Shown in pieces: positions 23,601 through 35,056 of a stretch of DNA of 64,000 bases. The stretch lies in the NCBI RefSeq assembly GCF_964355755.1, contig NC_092675.1, forward strand, positions 6,110,312 to 6,174,311. The letters run 5' to 3'. Below the pieces are notes generated by a model. The model searched no databases, was not told where the DNA came from, and saw only the letters and a program-made list of their open reading frames with translations. Position numbers and translations under genes: made by a program. The stretch comes from Antedon mediterranea (lineage: Eukaryota > Echinodermata > Crinoidea > Comatulida > Antedonidae). The number at the start of each line of letters is the position of its first letter. Position 1 is the stretch's first letter.

Positions 23601-26600
23601 ATTATAAGCACAATATGAATATTCTATGAGAATTTCAACAATTCTTTTCTTGAGTAAAAGGTAGACAACTTAAAATAGAGTTGTTAAACATTGTCAATCT
23701 TGTATTTTTATGGATTGTTAATAGCCTCACCTATTGTTTCCACATTAGCACCATAACCACAATCACTACATGTATAAATGTCATCTTCTCCTAGCGTTGA
23801 TAAGAAATGATACTCATGAGAAGTACTGCCACCAATTTCCCCTGTAGCACCTTGCACTAAGAAATCAATCAAAAAAGATTGAAAAGAAATTGCTTTAAAT
23901 CTTTCTTTTTTTTTTTTATTAAATCGAAACCAACAGCATTATATACCACCACTAACAGGTTTGATACAAACAAAGTCAGGACTGTTTAAAGCACCTTGAT
24001 TGGTCCTAACATTGACAAGGGCTTCTCTCGTCCAGCGCCCACCTTGACCAGAGGAAAGGCATAAGCCAATACGTCTGAGGCAGATACTAGATGCAGGGGC
24101 TGCCATAAGAGTCAGCAGTGCTGATTTCAAATGCCTAACGGGACCCCAGCTCCATATGCAGCACCTGATATTCCCAGATGGGACATTGAATGTCTTTATG
24201 AGAGTATAAGACAAAAGAAAAGACAAATAAATATTTGTTTGCTGTAAATTTAAACCATTCTAAAAGACAATAATAAGCTTTCGCATTGGGAAAAAGTCTG
24301 AGAGAATACTTGTTGTAAGCCTTATACTATATTACCTTTTACATACTGTACGTTTAATTTATCAAACAGTCTTGCATAAGCCTCACAAACTGATTCATAA
24401 GTTAACATAGCACTTTCAACTGATGTATCAAATGTGTAAAGATCTAAAAATAGAAATATACTATTGTAATTTAAAATAAGATAAGATATTTTTTTGGAAT
24501 AGTGGTTTCAAATACTTGAGCTCATCAACACTATGTTTTTCCCCTCCCTCTTCTAATGATCAAAATATTCAACTGACATATCAAACATGTAAAGATCTAA
24601 ATATAGAAATATACCTCTGTAATTTTGGAATAGTACTTTCAAACACTTTCAAATAAGATAAACCCACTGATTTCTACTTAAAACTTAAAACAAAAACATT
24701 TACCTTTCATTAGAAATTCTCTTGTTCTTAGTAAGCCAAACCTTGGTCTCTGTTCATCTCTGAACTTTTGAGAGATCTGAGAATAGATATGACAATTAAA
24801 ACACAGTACAATTTTCAATTCAACTTTATTTCAGACAAACGAAATTTATAAACACATTAAAAAAAGAGAAAGGAATACAAAGCATTATGTGACAACCATA
24901 ATAGAGAGAGGACCAAGAATTATGAGAAGAATTATTATTATTAATATATAAACTAGTAATCATTTCAGGCAGGAAAATATTTCATTTTCATACCTTTCTG
25001 TCAATACAAAATCCAATTTATAAAGTCATAAAAGTGTAAGTTAGTTCACGAATGAATTACCTGGTAAAGTCTTATTGGAAGATTTCTATATGACAGGTTA
25101 ATATCTGCAGCAACAAGACTGGTAATGGCCTCTTCGTGTGTCTGAAAATAAAGATAATTGTTAAACAATAAAATAACCATATATCCTCTGGTATAATCCC
25201 ACCCCCTAGAACACAACATCGAGCTGACTTTGGGGGTGGGACTATACCTAGGGAAACCTCGGTTCAGGGAAAAAAATTATTGGTAAGCATTTGTTTGTAA
25301 AAACTACATCCAGACATAATTTCATTAAACATCCACATACAGTACAACTCTTCTTAACAATTTTTTTCAATCTTCTATCAACTAAAAGTCCTAGTTAGTC
25401 ATGTCTCGGGTCACATTCTATGGTCACCGTACAGATAGGCTACTACATCAGTACTTCTATGAATGGATGACTAGTTGGTGACAAGAACGCTAGTTGGTCA
25501 TACCCAGTACCGTTTTGATTTTACGATCATTCGGGAAACCACCTCACGACGGAATATGCCTGTTTGTAAATGGATGATTCTAGACATTTAAACCTTTGTA
25601 CTTTTGACTAAATTAAAATTTAAGAGGAGAACGAAATACCAACAATAACTATAACAAACTTACTGGACTTAAACAATGTTCAACGCCATGACGATCTTTT
25701 AACTTATACAATTCAGTATCCATGATATCCCATCTATCTAGAAAAAAAATCAATCTGAATGAATAATAAAAAGTAGTATATTTTTTTTTATTAAATAAAA
25801 TTGTTGATTCTAGTTTATGAGTGTTTATTTTAAATTTATTTTAAAATACAATTTTAAAAACCATGTTGATAACCAATAGATGTACTGATTATGTTTATAT
25901 AACATAGTATAAAACTGACTCCAAATAACGAGAGCAAAGCATCTACTTCAAATGTTGTTATGATCTAAATGTACAGCACATCTTCCCTATATCCTTAAGC
26001 TCTGTCTACACTATAAAACTTTATGTGACAAAAAAATGTGATGTGCCAATATCAGTGTTCTCCCAATATACAAGATACAAGATACAAGATAACTTTATTG
26101 TCAAAATTGTTTACAATTTCGAGATATGTTTTGTACCTGAGTAGAATAAATAATACGATGTGATAACAATATAAAATACAAATGATACAAGTGACTATCT
26201 TGAAAAGTTTTTGTTAAATAAATTGCATGCTATGTACATTGGTGAAAATCTGAAACGGTTTGTGGATATTTTTTCCTGTGTCAGTCTAACCCTTCCTGAT
26301 CTACTTATAATGTCTGAATGTAATGGGTGTGATAGGTCTTGCATAATTGTGTCAAATTTCTTAAGTATGAATATATTAAACATTTCATCTAAAGATTTCA
26401 CTTCTACACCGATAACTCTGCTGGCCTTGTTTACTAATCTCTGAATTTGACTTTTACTGTTTACATTGATATGAGAAAACCAAACAATAATACAATAAGG
26501 AATGATTGATTGAACAACAGAGGAATAAAACATATGAATGAGATGATAACTAACATTAAACCGTTTCATTTTGTATAAAGTACATTCTCTTATTAGCCTT

Positions 26601-28061
26601 GGTACGGAGTTCTTTAGTGTTGCTCTCCCAATTTAGTTTATTATCAATTATTAATCCCAAGTACTTATGACTTTCTACTATTTCAACTATTTCATTATCG
26701 ATTTCAATATTTACATGATTAGTTTTATTTTTCCTTCTAAAATCGACAATAACCTCTTTAGTTTTTTTGGCATTTAGTTCAAGAAAATTTTGTTTACACC
26801 AGACTACAAAATGTTCAACATATTCATTAAACAGGGATGTATCATTATTTGAAATTAAACCAACTAGGCAAGTATCATCTGCAAACTTAACATTGAATGA
26901 TTTACTTGGGTCAATATCATTATAAAAATCAGAATACTGTATAATGAAAAAAGTAAGGGTGAGAGAACGCATCCCTGTGGTGCACCTGTATTACAAGTTA
27001 ACTGCTTAGATACGCTACCCCTAAACTTAACAATCTGTGTTCTTTCATTTAAGAATTTACTTTTCATACACAATTTGTTATACCGGTTGGAGCCAATTTA
27101 GTCCGGCAAATGTTGCTGGCAAAACCTGCTTCAAGAGAACACTGCATATGTAGACATATTGATGTCATATCACTATCATATTTGGTCATATCACTACCAC
27201 ACAGTATATGGGCACATCACACTTTATTTGTCAAAATAGTTTGATAGTGTAGACAGAGCATTATACTCTATAGCCCTCGACACTATATTAAAAATAAACT
27301 AACTAGATTTCTTCCAAAGACCTGCTGCCCCAAGAGTTGGCATCACCATCTTCTGTGCCCCTACCATCGCCATTTGTTCATCAATTAATTTGGTCAATTT
27401 CTCTACTGCTCTCCATGCAAATGGAAGGATGTGATAGGTTCCTGGTCCAGCATGTTTCATTAATCCCATTTCTATCATTAACTGTAAAATTAGAATACAT
27501 TTTGTGTTAATATCTTATAATAGTTTGACAAAAAGTAGGTGCCCAAATATAGTAGTGATATGCCCAAATATGGTAGTGATATCCCCAAATATGGTAGTGA
27601 TATAACATCATAAGCACTTCACATTTTTTTTGTCACATAAATATTGATAGTGTAAACAGAGCAATTTTTATGTACACAGGACCAACGGCTTTAAGTCCCA
27701 TCCAAAGGATAAGTTAATGAGTGTAAAGTATCTTGCCTAAGGATACAAGCACTAGAGCACTTAGGTGCTACAGTATGTACCTGTAATACCAAAATAAATT
27801 GGGATGTGTGGTATGAGAAAATTATACTTGATATTTGAGATGCTGAAATAAAAATGAGACAGATATAACACACATAATACTGACCCTCTGACTGTTACAC
27901 AATTTATCATTTTTTGGAGCATCTTTTGGATGTATTACAGTTGGTAAAAAAAGCTTTGAGAGACAGAGGCGATTATCAAATGATATGGATCTTGTTTGCT
28001 GTAAAAATAGTCTGTTTACTTGCTCTGAATACAGCCGCAAGGTTAGTGGTGTTACCATCAT
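20678..28061 (-). CDS. PARS2: Mitochondrial prolyl-tRNA synthetase
   Basis: Class II synthetase that attaches proline to mitochondrial tRNA-Pro in the matrix. Exons (minus): 28061-27885, 27481-27304, 25737-25664, 25141-25061, 24776-24704, 24443-24336, 23856-23731, 23147-22991, 22558-22423, 21241-21059, 20791-20678. All phases fit; product 468 residues against human 475. Recognisable parts: a basic N-terminus likely to be a mitochondrial presequence, SNRWDIM (about 119-125), the proline-binding THEE (144-147), motif 2 [14 protein letters not shown] (182-195), GGSTSHEY (239-246), motif 3 [11 protein letters not shown] with Arg338, and the anticodon-binding domain with [15 protein letters not shown]. 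As in human PARS2, no large editing insertion lies between motifs 2 and 3. Two ATGs occur in tandem at the start (28061 and 28058). Its introns hold two family A MITEs, a nested LINE, a TTAA-flanked element and a 5S SINE. Head-to-head with EIF2B2. Confidence 0.95.
20870..20990. mobile_element. Hairpin MITE, family A copy 6 (left end worn)
   Basis: Starts tacactatcaaacttgtttg and ends tttgatagtgtagacaaagc; the outer left end is lost. PARS2 intron 10. Confidence 0.7.
21615..22240. mobile_element. TTAA-flanked inverted-repeat element (piggyBac-like MITE)
   Basis: TTAA at 21611-21614 and at 22241-22244 immediately flank inverted ends agaccccttccctgca and gtagggaatggggct. TTAA duplications are typical of piggyBac elements (known). 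About 626 bp, no transposase ORF. PARS2 intron 9. Confidence 0.65.
22615..22680 (+). mobile_element. LINE 3' end fragment
   Basis: tttttatttgaattgcccct, then gtgggatgattaaag and a (TTGAA)n tail: a very short 5'-truncated LINE copy. PARS2 intron 8. Confidence 0.5.
23225..23355. repeat. Single unit of the gtgtccc...taatagagg repeat
   Basis: ggggacaccactattaagg, gaaactttgttgggtccc, aaaggtgtctctttaata and gggttctactgga match the units of the tandem array at 57905-58395. PARS2 intron 7. Confidence 0.55.
23920..24190 (-). mobile_element. 5S rRNA-derived SINE, family 2, 5' truncated
   Basis: Minus strand: a remnant of the 5S 3' end (CATCTGGGAATATCAGGTGCTG), then cattagg-type body with atttgaaatcagcactgctg, aggaccaatcaaggtgct and atcaaacctgttagtg, and a tail gtttcgatttaataaaaa. 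Body and tail match 60365-60605, not the family 1 copies. PARS2 intron 6. Confidence 0.7.
24815..24960 (-). mobile_element. Probable LINE 3' end fragment
   Basis: aattttcaattcaactttatttcagac on plus: minus-strand LINE end with AATTG-type tail, PARS2 intron 4. Confidence 0.4.
25190..25330. repeat. Dispersed repeat with ggtgggactatacc
   Basis: tctggtataatcccaccccc, ctgactttgggggtgggact and cggttcagggaaaaaaatta recur at 53745-53870. PARS2 intron 3. Confidence 0.6.
25366..25560. repeat. Unclassified ~200-bp dispersed repeat, copy 2
   Basis: Colinear with 16197-16400 (see that entry). PARS2 intron 3. Confidence 0.65.
26057..27146. mobile_element. TIR element with CAGTGTTCTC ends, interrupted by a LINE
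   Basis: cagtgttctccc at about 26057 and the exact inverse gagaacactg ending near 27146 bracket the LINE. The right arm includes ggttggagccaatttagtcc and ggcaaatgttgctggc. Family not identified. Confidence 0.5.
26067..27075 (-). pseudogene. 5'-truncated non-LTR retrotransposon (LINE), reverse transcriptase remnant
   Basis: Three overlapping minus-strand frames carry a reverse transcriptase: [16 protein letters not shown], then FADDT (the catalytic Y/FxDD box), [12 protein letters not shown] and [14 protein letters not shown], then [16 protein letters not shown] and the C-terminal SRSGRVR region typical of CR1/Rex1-like elements (family-level inference). The frames at 27073-26864, 26972-26556 and 26569-26195 are out of register, so it is dead. 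No endonuclease domain remains. The 3' end is a (TATCTTG)n-type repeat at about 26070-26092 on the plus strand. Confidence 0.85.
27518..27664. mobile_element. Hairpin MITE, family A copy 8, with internal repeat expansion
   Basis: Three near-identical units of cccaaatatggtagtgatat lie before the right end tattgatagtgtaaacagagc; the left TIR is worn. PARS2 intron 1. Confidence 0.7.
27660..27790 (-). mobile_element. SINE core fragment (Deu-like)
   Basis: aaagtatcttgcctaaggat is the inverse of the core in the 5S SINE at 13805. No head recognised. PARS2 intron 1. Confidence 0.45.
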
Positions 28062-29321
28062 TGCTATATAGAAAAATAAAACATATAATAATTAATATTA
28101 ATCAATAGACTGTACAGTATGTTGGTATAAAGTTTGAGGTACAACACATGGTTGGTGTACCGCAAACAGCGTAATATATTTAGTACTCATGTCGCATAAT
28201 CAGTGCACCACTATATACTTTATACAGCAGCTGGCTAATATTAAATAGAAGAACATGTTAAGCTAGCTGGCTATATTCTAGTCAAACTATACATACAGTT
28301 TATAGTACTACAATTAACTAGTACAGTCTCAGATACTACTAATAATAATACTAGGCCTAGTTAGTTACTACTAACTGGCAGGGCTCTAGAAGAATACCGC
28401 TGAACTGTAAGTGGTGTATTAATCTAGTCTTCTATGTCTAGATATTAGTCTAACAAGTTAATAATTTACATCAACTATCTAGATTTGTTTTTATACCGGA
28501 ATATTTTGGTAAACTTGAGTGAGACGTTATCCCTGTTGTTATTTACTATGTTACTACATGTGGTTTGAACAGTAAAACAGATCCACGTGGTGTACTTACA
28601 CCTTGCAATACTTATAGCTGATTGGTTGACGTTGGACATACAATAGATCTGTTATTGTGGTAGTCAAAAATGAAAACACACTGATGCAATTTTCAATTTT
28701 CCCGACAAGATTGTTGGTTTTATGAGTCGGAGTATGAGGGTAAAATAAAGTTAATATTCATATTGACATATGTCAAGCTAATTGTAGTCAATAATTAATT
28801 TAAAAACTAGTGAAATATTGATTTTTAATTACTTAAGGGTGTGCCAGGTTAGGTTGTGACAACCAGCTGGTAGGGTAGGCATTGCACTGGTGGGGGTATG
28901 GTTGGTTATCTGGTCGTTTCGGTCGCCAGTCATTTGACGACCGCTGCTTACGAAACACCAACATTTATGATGCGCCATTCTCGTCATAATAGCATAATGT
29001 ACTCACCATCAAGTTTATTGAGCACATGTGTTATTAGACCTACTTGTTTGCCAAAAGAAATAAAAGAAAAGTAAAGTAAAGAATGTGTCTTCGAATTATG
29101 ATCGGTTTTTAATTGGGAAATTGAATATTCAAGCATTTCTGGATTAATTACTGACAATAATGATAAGTGTGATGAACTGTTATTTTTATTATAATCCTGC
29201 TTCATTGATTTACTTTTGTACTATTTTATTGTATAAAAATTACTGTACTGTACTGAACTGTACTACTTTGAAATGGATGAATATAATATGATAATTTGAT
29301 GTAGTTTTTTTTTTCTTTCAG
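28062..29321. promoter_or_regulatory. Divergent PARS2/EIF2B2 promoter gap
   Basis: The start codons lie 1.26 kb apart on opposite strands. A 3' splice site ends at 29321, three bases before the EIF2B2 ATG, so EIF2B2 has an untranslated first exon in this gap. I see no TATA box or clear motif. Confidence 0.5.
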
Positions 29322-29324
29322 AAA

Positions 29325-32300
29325 ATGCCTGTCACAGATTCACAAAGTGCTGAACTTGATGAAAGAATTGAAGCTTTTATTGCAAGTTTAAAACTTGGGT
29401 AATAATATAGTTGTTAATCCATTGATTGTTAAAGCCCAGCGAACACTAGAGCTATCGGCTGAACCAACTGGCACGAGTAACGCTTTGCTCACAGTGTGCG
29501 CAAGGGATTTTGTGAGGAATTGGCCACACATGCATGCGTATCATTTTCCTCAAGTGGGCGCCGAACGTGAGAAGATAGCTCACTAAAAAATTCCACTGCG
29601 CAATGTTCTGATTTATTATATGTCAGCACGTGCCGTATAGCGTAGTAAGTAATTATTCAATCAGAAAATTGTGTATGTTTAGTGTGCGTCCGATAGAATG
29701 CGATCAAAGTTTGCGGCAAATTTGTTAGTGAGCCAAGTGTTAGTCGTGCCAGATAGCTCAGTCGATAGCTCTAGTGTGTGCCGGGCTTTATAGAAATAGA
29801 ATCCCTTAATAGGAATTCTACTGTAACTTCATACTTTATAATATTCCTCTTTTAAATAGTATAGTATATTACAGATACATATTTCTGATAACATTTAGGC
29901 AAGTGGTTGGTTCATACGATGTAGCAAACAAAACAGTAAAGCTATTAAGACGTGTCGTCTCGCAAACCAGATGGAATCACGCCGGCGATCTGATGGATAG
30001 AATACGAAAGGAAGGCAAGAAGATGATGGCAGCTCAGCCGTCTGAGTCTGCTGTCGGAAATGTTGTCAGAAGAGTTTTAAAAATCATCCGTGAGGAACAT
30101 ACAGCGTAAGTGTGAACTGTGATCAATATTAGGATATTATTATATTGGATTGATAGCATGTTGAATAATAAAATGTATTGTTTATTTTGTTTGCAGGATT
30201 CAGGGAGCACGGGATGACACTGGAGACAATCAACAATCTTTACATGTAAGACATTTTCAAGTTTTCTTTTGTTCACGCTTTCAACTACAATACATGGAAA
30301 ACATAATTAAGTGCAATTTTCCAAAGATTTGATTCACATAGTGTTGGCTTTGACCTATCCAGGACAGTTCTTTAAAGTGTTCTATCCAGGACAGTTCTTG
30401 AAAGTGTTCTATCCAGGGTAGTTCCTGAGAAGTGTCCTATCCAGGGTAATTTCTGTAACTTGTCTTATCCAGGGTAATGCCTGAAATTTTGCATATCCAT
30501 GGTAATTTCTGAAACTTTGCATATCTAGGATAGTATCTGAAACTTTGCATATCGAGGGTAGTGTCTGAAACTTGGCTTATCCAGGGTAGTGTCTGAAACT
30601 TTGCATATCGAGGGTAGTGTCTGAAACTTGGCCTATCCAGGGTAGTGTCTGAAACTTGGCTTATCCAGGGTAGTGTCTGAAACTTAACATATCCAGGGTA
30701 ATGTCTGAAACTTGGCTTATCCAGTGTAATGTCTGAAACTTGGCCTATCCAGGGTAGTGTCTGAAACTTTGCATATCCAGGATAGTGTCTGAAATTTTGC
30801 ATATCCAGGATAGTGTCTAAAACTTAGCTTATCCGGGGTAGTGTCTGAAACTTGTCATATCCAGAGTAATTTCTAATTTCTAATTTCATAATATAATGAT
30901 TGACTCTGTATATGAATTTATTTCCATAGAAAATGTTATTAGCAGCAGGAAAATCAGATGATTTCCAGAAACCAAGTGTAAATTTGAAGGTAAGAACTTC
31001 TTCTATGCTAGTGTCTTAGGCCAATGCATTCTCTCTCTATCTGCATCATATGGAACAGAGTTGGTACTACCCTGCTTAATTGCACCTTCATAGGTTCAAC
31101 CTGATGCAACCTACACTCTGTACTAACAAACCAATAAGTTGTTATTTGTTTCTGTGATTAGGGTCGTGTTATTGAGAGCATCAATGAGTTTCTAACAGAA
31201 CTTGAGAGCAGTGCAGACAACATTGCGATACAAGCACTTGAGCATATCCACTCAAATGAAGTGATTATGACGGCTGGGAAATCAAGAACTGTTCAAGCAT
31301 TTCTTTTGGTAAAAAAACTATCAAGTTATTTTTTAAATAATCCATATACAGCGATGTAGCTATAGAAAGTTGAATAATAATAAGATAATAAAAGTCAATA
31401 CTGAGGAAGACCTGTCTTTATATTAGTTATCCATCTTATCTGAAGATGTACTAGATGTATGTAGTACAGTACTATAATATGTGATATCACTGATAAGTTG
31501 CAGTTGTTATTGTTGACCTATGACCTTTACTTTACCTTTATTACTGTACCAACAAAATTTTTTTTTTTTTCAGAATGCTGCCAGAAAAAGAAAATTCCAA
31601 GTTATAGTTGCAGAATGCGCTCCATCTTATCAGGTCAGCTTAAGGTCAATTCAGACAGCATCGTACGACGAGGAATATTAAGCATGTTTAAGGTATCAAA
31701 AACCCAAAAGCTATTCCTGACGCTTTTCAAGACGACTCGTCTGGCCTCGTCATACGATGATGTCTGTCACAATTATTACAATTTTATGACATAGTCTTTG
31801 ATAAAGTCAAATTTTCAGTCACATGATTTTTTAATTATCTGCAATGTCATATTAGACCATTGTAACAGTTACCCCTAATACCATGTTTTATAGGGTCAAG
31901 AACTTGCAGTAAACCTTGCAAAGGCTGGAATAGAGACTACTGTGATTACTGACTCAGCTGTATTTGCTATGATGTCAAGGGTCAATAAGGTCATCATTGG
32001 AACACACACAGTCATGGCAAATGGCGGGTTAGTAGATAAAACTTTCTGTTTTTTCTTTAGTCTTTTTTTTAAAGCTATTTAATTAAATTACATTACTACA
32101 ACTTATACATGCATTCCATCGTTTATTTAAATTTAATGACTGAAGTACTGTTAATAAACTGCATTAAAACTTTAGTATAGTAGTATAAGATCCCTTGGTT
32201 TGCTCGGAAAATTGTGTATTTTTATTACACTGGTACATGGACTTAATTTATTTATTTATACTATACCTCAACACCAGTGTAATAAATACATTTAACTTGT

Positions 32301-33785
32301 AAAATCATCCTCTTAGTCTTAATCAATGTGAATACATATTTATGACAATGTGAAGGTTAAAGTTTAAATGTCCTTTATTTTAGGTTAAAAGCTGTCAATG
32401 GAAGCCATGCTATAGCATTAGCAGCTAAACACCATTCTGTTCCTGTAAGTATAGTAATAGTCGAACATCTATAATAATCTTGTATAAATCTATACAAACA
32501 CCTGTTATGGAGTTAGGCCTATTTACTAGCAGTTTCACTTGTTAAGTATAAATGTATATTTCGGTATCTTTTATTCATCAAAAAGTATATACAATAAAAA
32601 CATAAAACAATTCATGGCAGTATAAACTGAATTGCGAACTGAGTAGTTAAATACATTATACAAAATATACAGAATTAAACAAAATGAGCAATATGAAGAT
32701 TAATACAATAGTTAAGTTATGGTACATAGTCAATTAATTAGTAGAAAAATATCTTTAAAAGTATAACATGTAAGTCAACCAATTTTGTTTCAAATGCATC
32801 ATTTTCATATTTCAGCTGATCGTCTGCGCACCAATGTTCAAGCTATCTCCAGAATACCTATGCTCGCATGACCAGGTAACTATTAAATGTTTTTAATTAA
32901 AAAAAAGCAAGCCCATAGCCTTGCAAAAACTCCCCCACCTCTTTTCCTAAAGTGCCCTTTTTAAACTACAGACCAGAAATGGAAGTGATGGTTAATATTA
33001 ATAAGATAGCCCTTTTCGTGCAAAAAATTAAACCCTTATAAAATTGAATTAAGGATTGCTGTTGATTTCTGGATTTGAGAAAAGCAGTTTCGCCATGACT
33101 TTTTCAAATTTATTATTGTACCACTGTTGTATTTTTAATTATGTTGTTTTTAGAATGGTTTTAACAAGTTTGAATCGCCGCATGATGTAATGAAATTTGC
33201 CGATTCAGATGTACTTTCACAAGCACAGGTTTATAACCCAGCTTTTGATTATGTGCCACCTGATCTTGTCACACTCTATATATCAAATATGTAAGTTTTA
33301 TACATTATTAAAGCTTGGTTCCCACTAGGACGCAACGCAAGGGCATAACGGAATGCAAAGTGATTTGACCAATCTCAAGCGATAGATTATTCAAACAGTT
33401 GTATGTCATTGGCTTGCGTTGGGTCTACGTCCTAGTGGGAACCAAGCTTATCATTTTTTGTCATCATTTTTTGTCGCGTATCTGTATGATATATGTATCT
33501 TTCAATAAATTTGACCAAGTTAGCCATCCTATGTGGTATGGTTAGCTTACTGAAAATAAATCTTATGCTATTGAGAGTAAGAGTTCAAAAGCGTGCTCTT
33601 GTTCTTCTCAAGGACGGGTTGTGATCGCAGGTCTTCCATCGCTCTTGATGAAGGGGGTTTGTAGTTTTGACTTTCTGTGTGATTTTCTTTACAATATTTA
33701 TTCTTTTTCTAGTGGTGGTAATGCTCCTTCATATGTTTATCGGTTGCTTAGTGAACTCTACCATGCAGATGATCATGACCTTTGA
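29325..33785 (+). CDS. EIF2B2: Translation initiation factor eIF2B subunit beta
   Basis: Regulatory beta subunit of the decameric eIF2B, the guanine nucleotide exchange factor for eIF2; with alpha and delta it senses phosphorylated eIF2 in the integrated stress response (cytosol). Exons: 29325-29398, 29899-30105, 30197-30245, 30930-30989, 31162-31308, 31574-31633, 31894-32027, 32384-32444, 32816-32875, 33154-33290, 33713-33785. Phases fit and give 353 residues (human 351). Diagnostic stretches: [74 protein letters not shown]-type loop, [24 protein letters not shown] and [16 protein letters not shown] at the end. The N-terminal helical domain is followed by the Rossmann-like fold shared by eIF2B alpha/beta/delta. 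A. minisatellite fills intron 3 and a MITE sits in intron 1. Confidence 0.96.
29431..29789. mobile_element. Inverted-repeat element (MITE-like) in EIF2B2 intron 1
   Basis: aaagcccagcgaacactaga with gctatcggct at the left end is mirrored by cgatagctctagtgtgtgcc and gggcttt at the right; the paired region is about 45 bp with ctggcacga on both arms. No coding capacity. Confidence 0.75.
30353..30875 (+). repeat. 28-bp minisatellite
   Basis: About 18 imperfect copies of a 28-bp unit built from tatccagggtagtgtctgaa plus acttggct. Units near the ends are more diverged than central ones. EIF2B2 intron 3. Confidence 0.9.
33311..33450. mobile_element. Palindromic MITE, family B copy 3
   Basis: aagcttggttcccactagga at left and tcctagtgggaaccaagctt at right; exact 20-bp inverse ends. 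EIF2B2 intron 10. Confidence 0.85.
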
Positions 33786-34129
33786 CATGATCAGATGACA
33801 TCATTGTCTGGATTGATAACATACATGATTGAACAAAATGTGCACAGTGAATAAGAAAGCACTAGTGAGATGAGAATAATGGGCATATTCTACTCCAAGA
33901 AGATTGTCACATTATGCATCACTTAACATGACCATCTGTGGTTGGAATAGGACTGCATGGTTGACTGCACACACATTTTCTTAAACCAACTATTGTTGCA
34001 GCTGAGAATAAAAACCTCTAAATTTATAATTCTCATGTTGTTCTGAAGTAATTTTCCAAATGGTGGTGCGATTGAGCTGAAAATAGATGAGTTAATATAA
34101 TAATTATTCGGTAATCATAGAACTTGAAG

Positions 34130-34193
34130 GTCACTGATTGGTGTTACTATTAACACATTATCAGTGGTCAGTTAAAACATGCCAATCAGTGAC
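34130..34193 (+). other. Short hairpin in the EIF2B2 3' UTR
   Basis: gtcactgattggt at 34130-34142 pairs with gccaatcagtgac at 34181-34193, giving a 12-13 bp stem and a loop of about 38 nt. Function unknown. Confidence 0.5.
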
Positions 34194-34480
34194 TGATAAC
34201 AATCTTTGTTAGTGTACGTGTCTGCGTGCAAATAGTCCTGGGCTTGATGTTTGCTTTTACTAATATCGAAAGTAACTTGCAGCAATGTTGGAAATAATAG
34301 TACGTAAATAAATGCATCATTTTACTTTCTTTGTCATAACATTTATTCTAGTAGTACAGTATGATGGCCGTTGAAAGACTGATTTGTGGACTTGTTTGGT
34401 TTGTGTTATACTATGTTTTTTTTTTCTTTGATAAAGTTTTTTAAATATTTATGTCAACTTCATCACTGTTTACTGGATGC

Positions 34481-34486
34481 AATAAA
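34481..34486 (+). terminator. EIF2B2 poly(A) signal
   Basis: Canonical AATAAA about 700 bp after the stop codon; further overlapping copies follow to about 34514. Confidence 0.55.
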
Positions 34487-35050
34487 GGAAATAAATAAAA
34501 TAAAATAAATAAATACTATCAGAAATGCAATTAAAAACATTTCAGCAGGGTAGAAAACAAGTCTTCAGTATGTTCACTGAAAAAAACTTGCGGTGGTCGA
34601 CATGTCTGGTTTTCTTGCATTCTCATACCAGCAACAGGTCCAAAACATAACACTAAAATTTAACCTAGACCCACTAATCTCACTATAGTACAGTATCACA
34701 TATAAGATTGCCAAATGTTTGTTTGTTGCTAGCCCAGAAGGTAGTGCTCAGCCTCTTAAATTTATGAAGCTTCCGAGATCATATTAGAATTATACATGGC
34801 TAGGTCACAAGTACACATCCTTAGCAGGGAGGTATAACAATTTATACCTCCCTGTCTTCAGGTTAAAAAATTTCAATTTTCCTCTCACTGAGGAATATTC
34901 ACGAAAGATCAACGAAAGAGACATCCAGTACTGGTTAAAACTGTAATCCATCTGCAATGACCTTAGCATTTCTGGTTCAGAAAGCAATTAGATCGAGTTT
35001 TCAAAGTTGACTATAAAACAATGACAACATTTTGAGTCACATGGAAAAGA

Positions 35051-35056
35051 TTTATT
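35051..35056 (-). terminator. Candidate SERBP1 poly(A) signal
   Basis: AATAAA on the minus strand, about 1.3 kb past the SERBP1 stop. Other AATAAA copies exist, so the exact end is uncertain. Confidence 0.35.

Larger units (their letters stand above)
25995..27263. mobile_element. Hairpin MITE, family A copy 7, split by nested insertions
   Basis: The left arm (25995-26055, taagctctgtctacactata) and the right arm (about 27146-27263, ending gatagtgtagacagagca) belong to one MITE copy. Between them is an element with CAGTGTTCTC ends, itself holding a LINE. PARS2 intron 2. Confidence 0.75.

Noticed and set aside
23939-24226. 95-codon minus-strand frame in PARS2 intron 6
   Set aside because: Coincides with a 5S-type SINE; not needed for PARS2, whose flanking exons join in phase without it.
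29395-29586. 63-codon plus-strand frame after EIF2B2 exon 1
   Set aside because: Lies inside an inverted-repeat element in intron 1; exon 1 to exon 2 splicing skips it in frame.
30437-30802. 121-codon minus-strand frame in EIF2B2 intron 3
   Set aside because: Lies wholly in the 28-bp minisatellite and reads the same unit in shifting frames.
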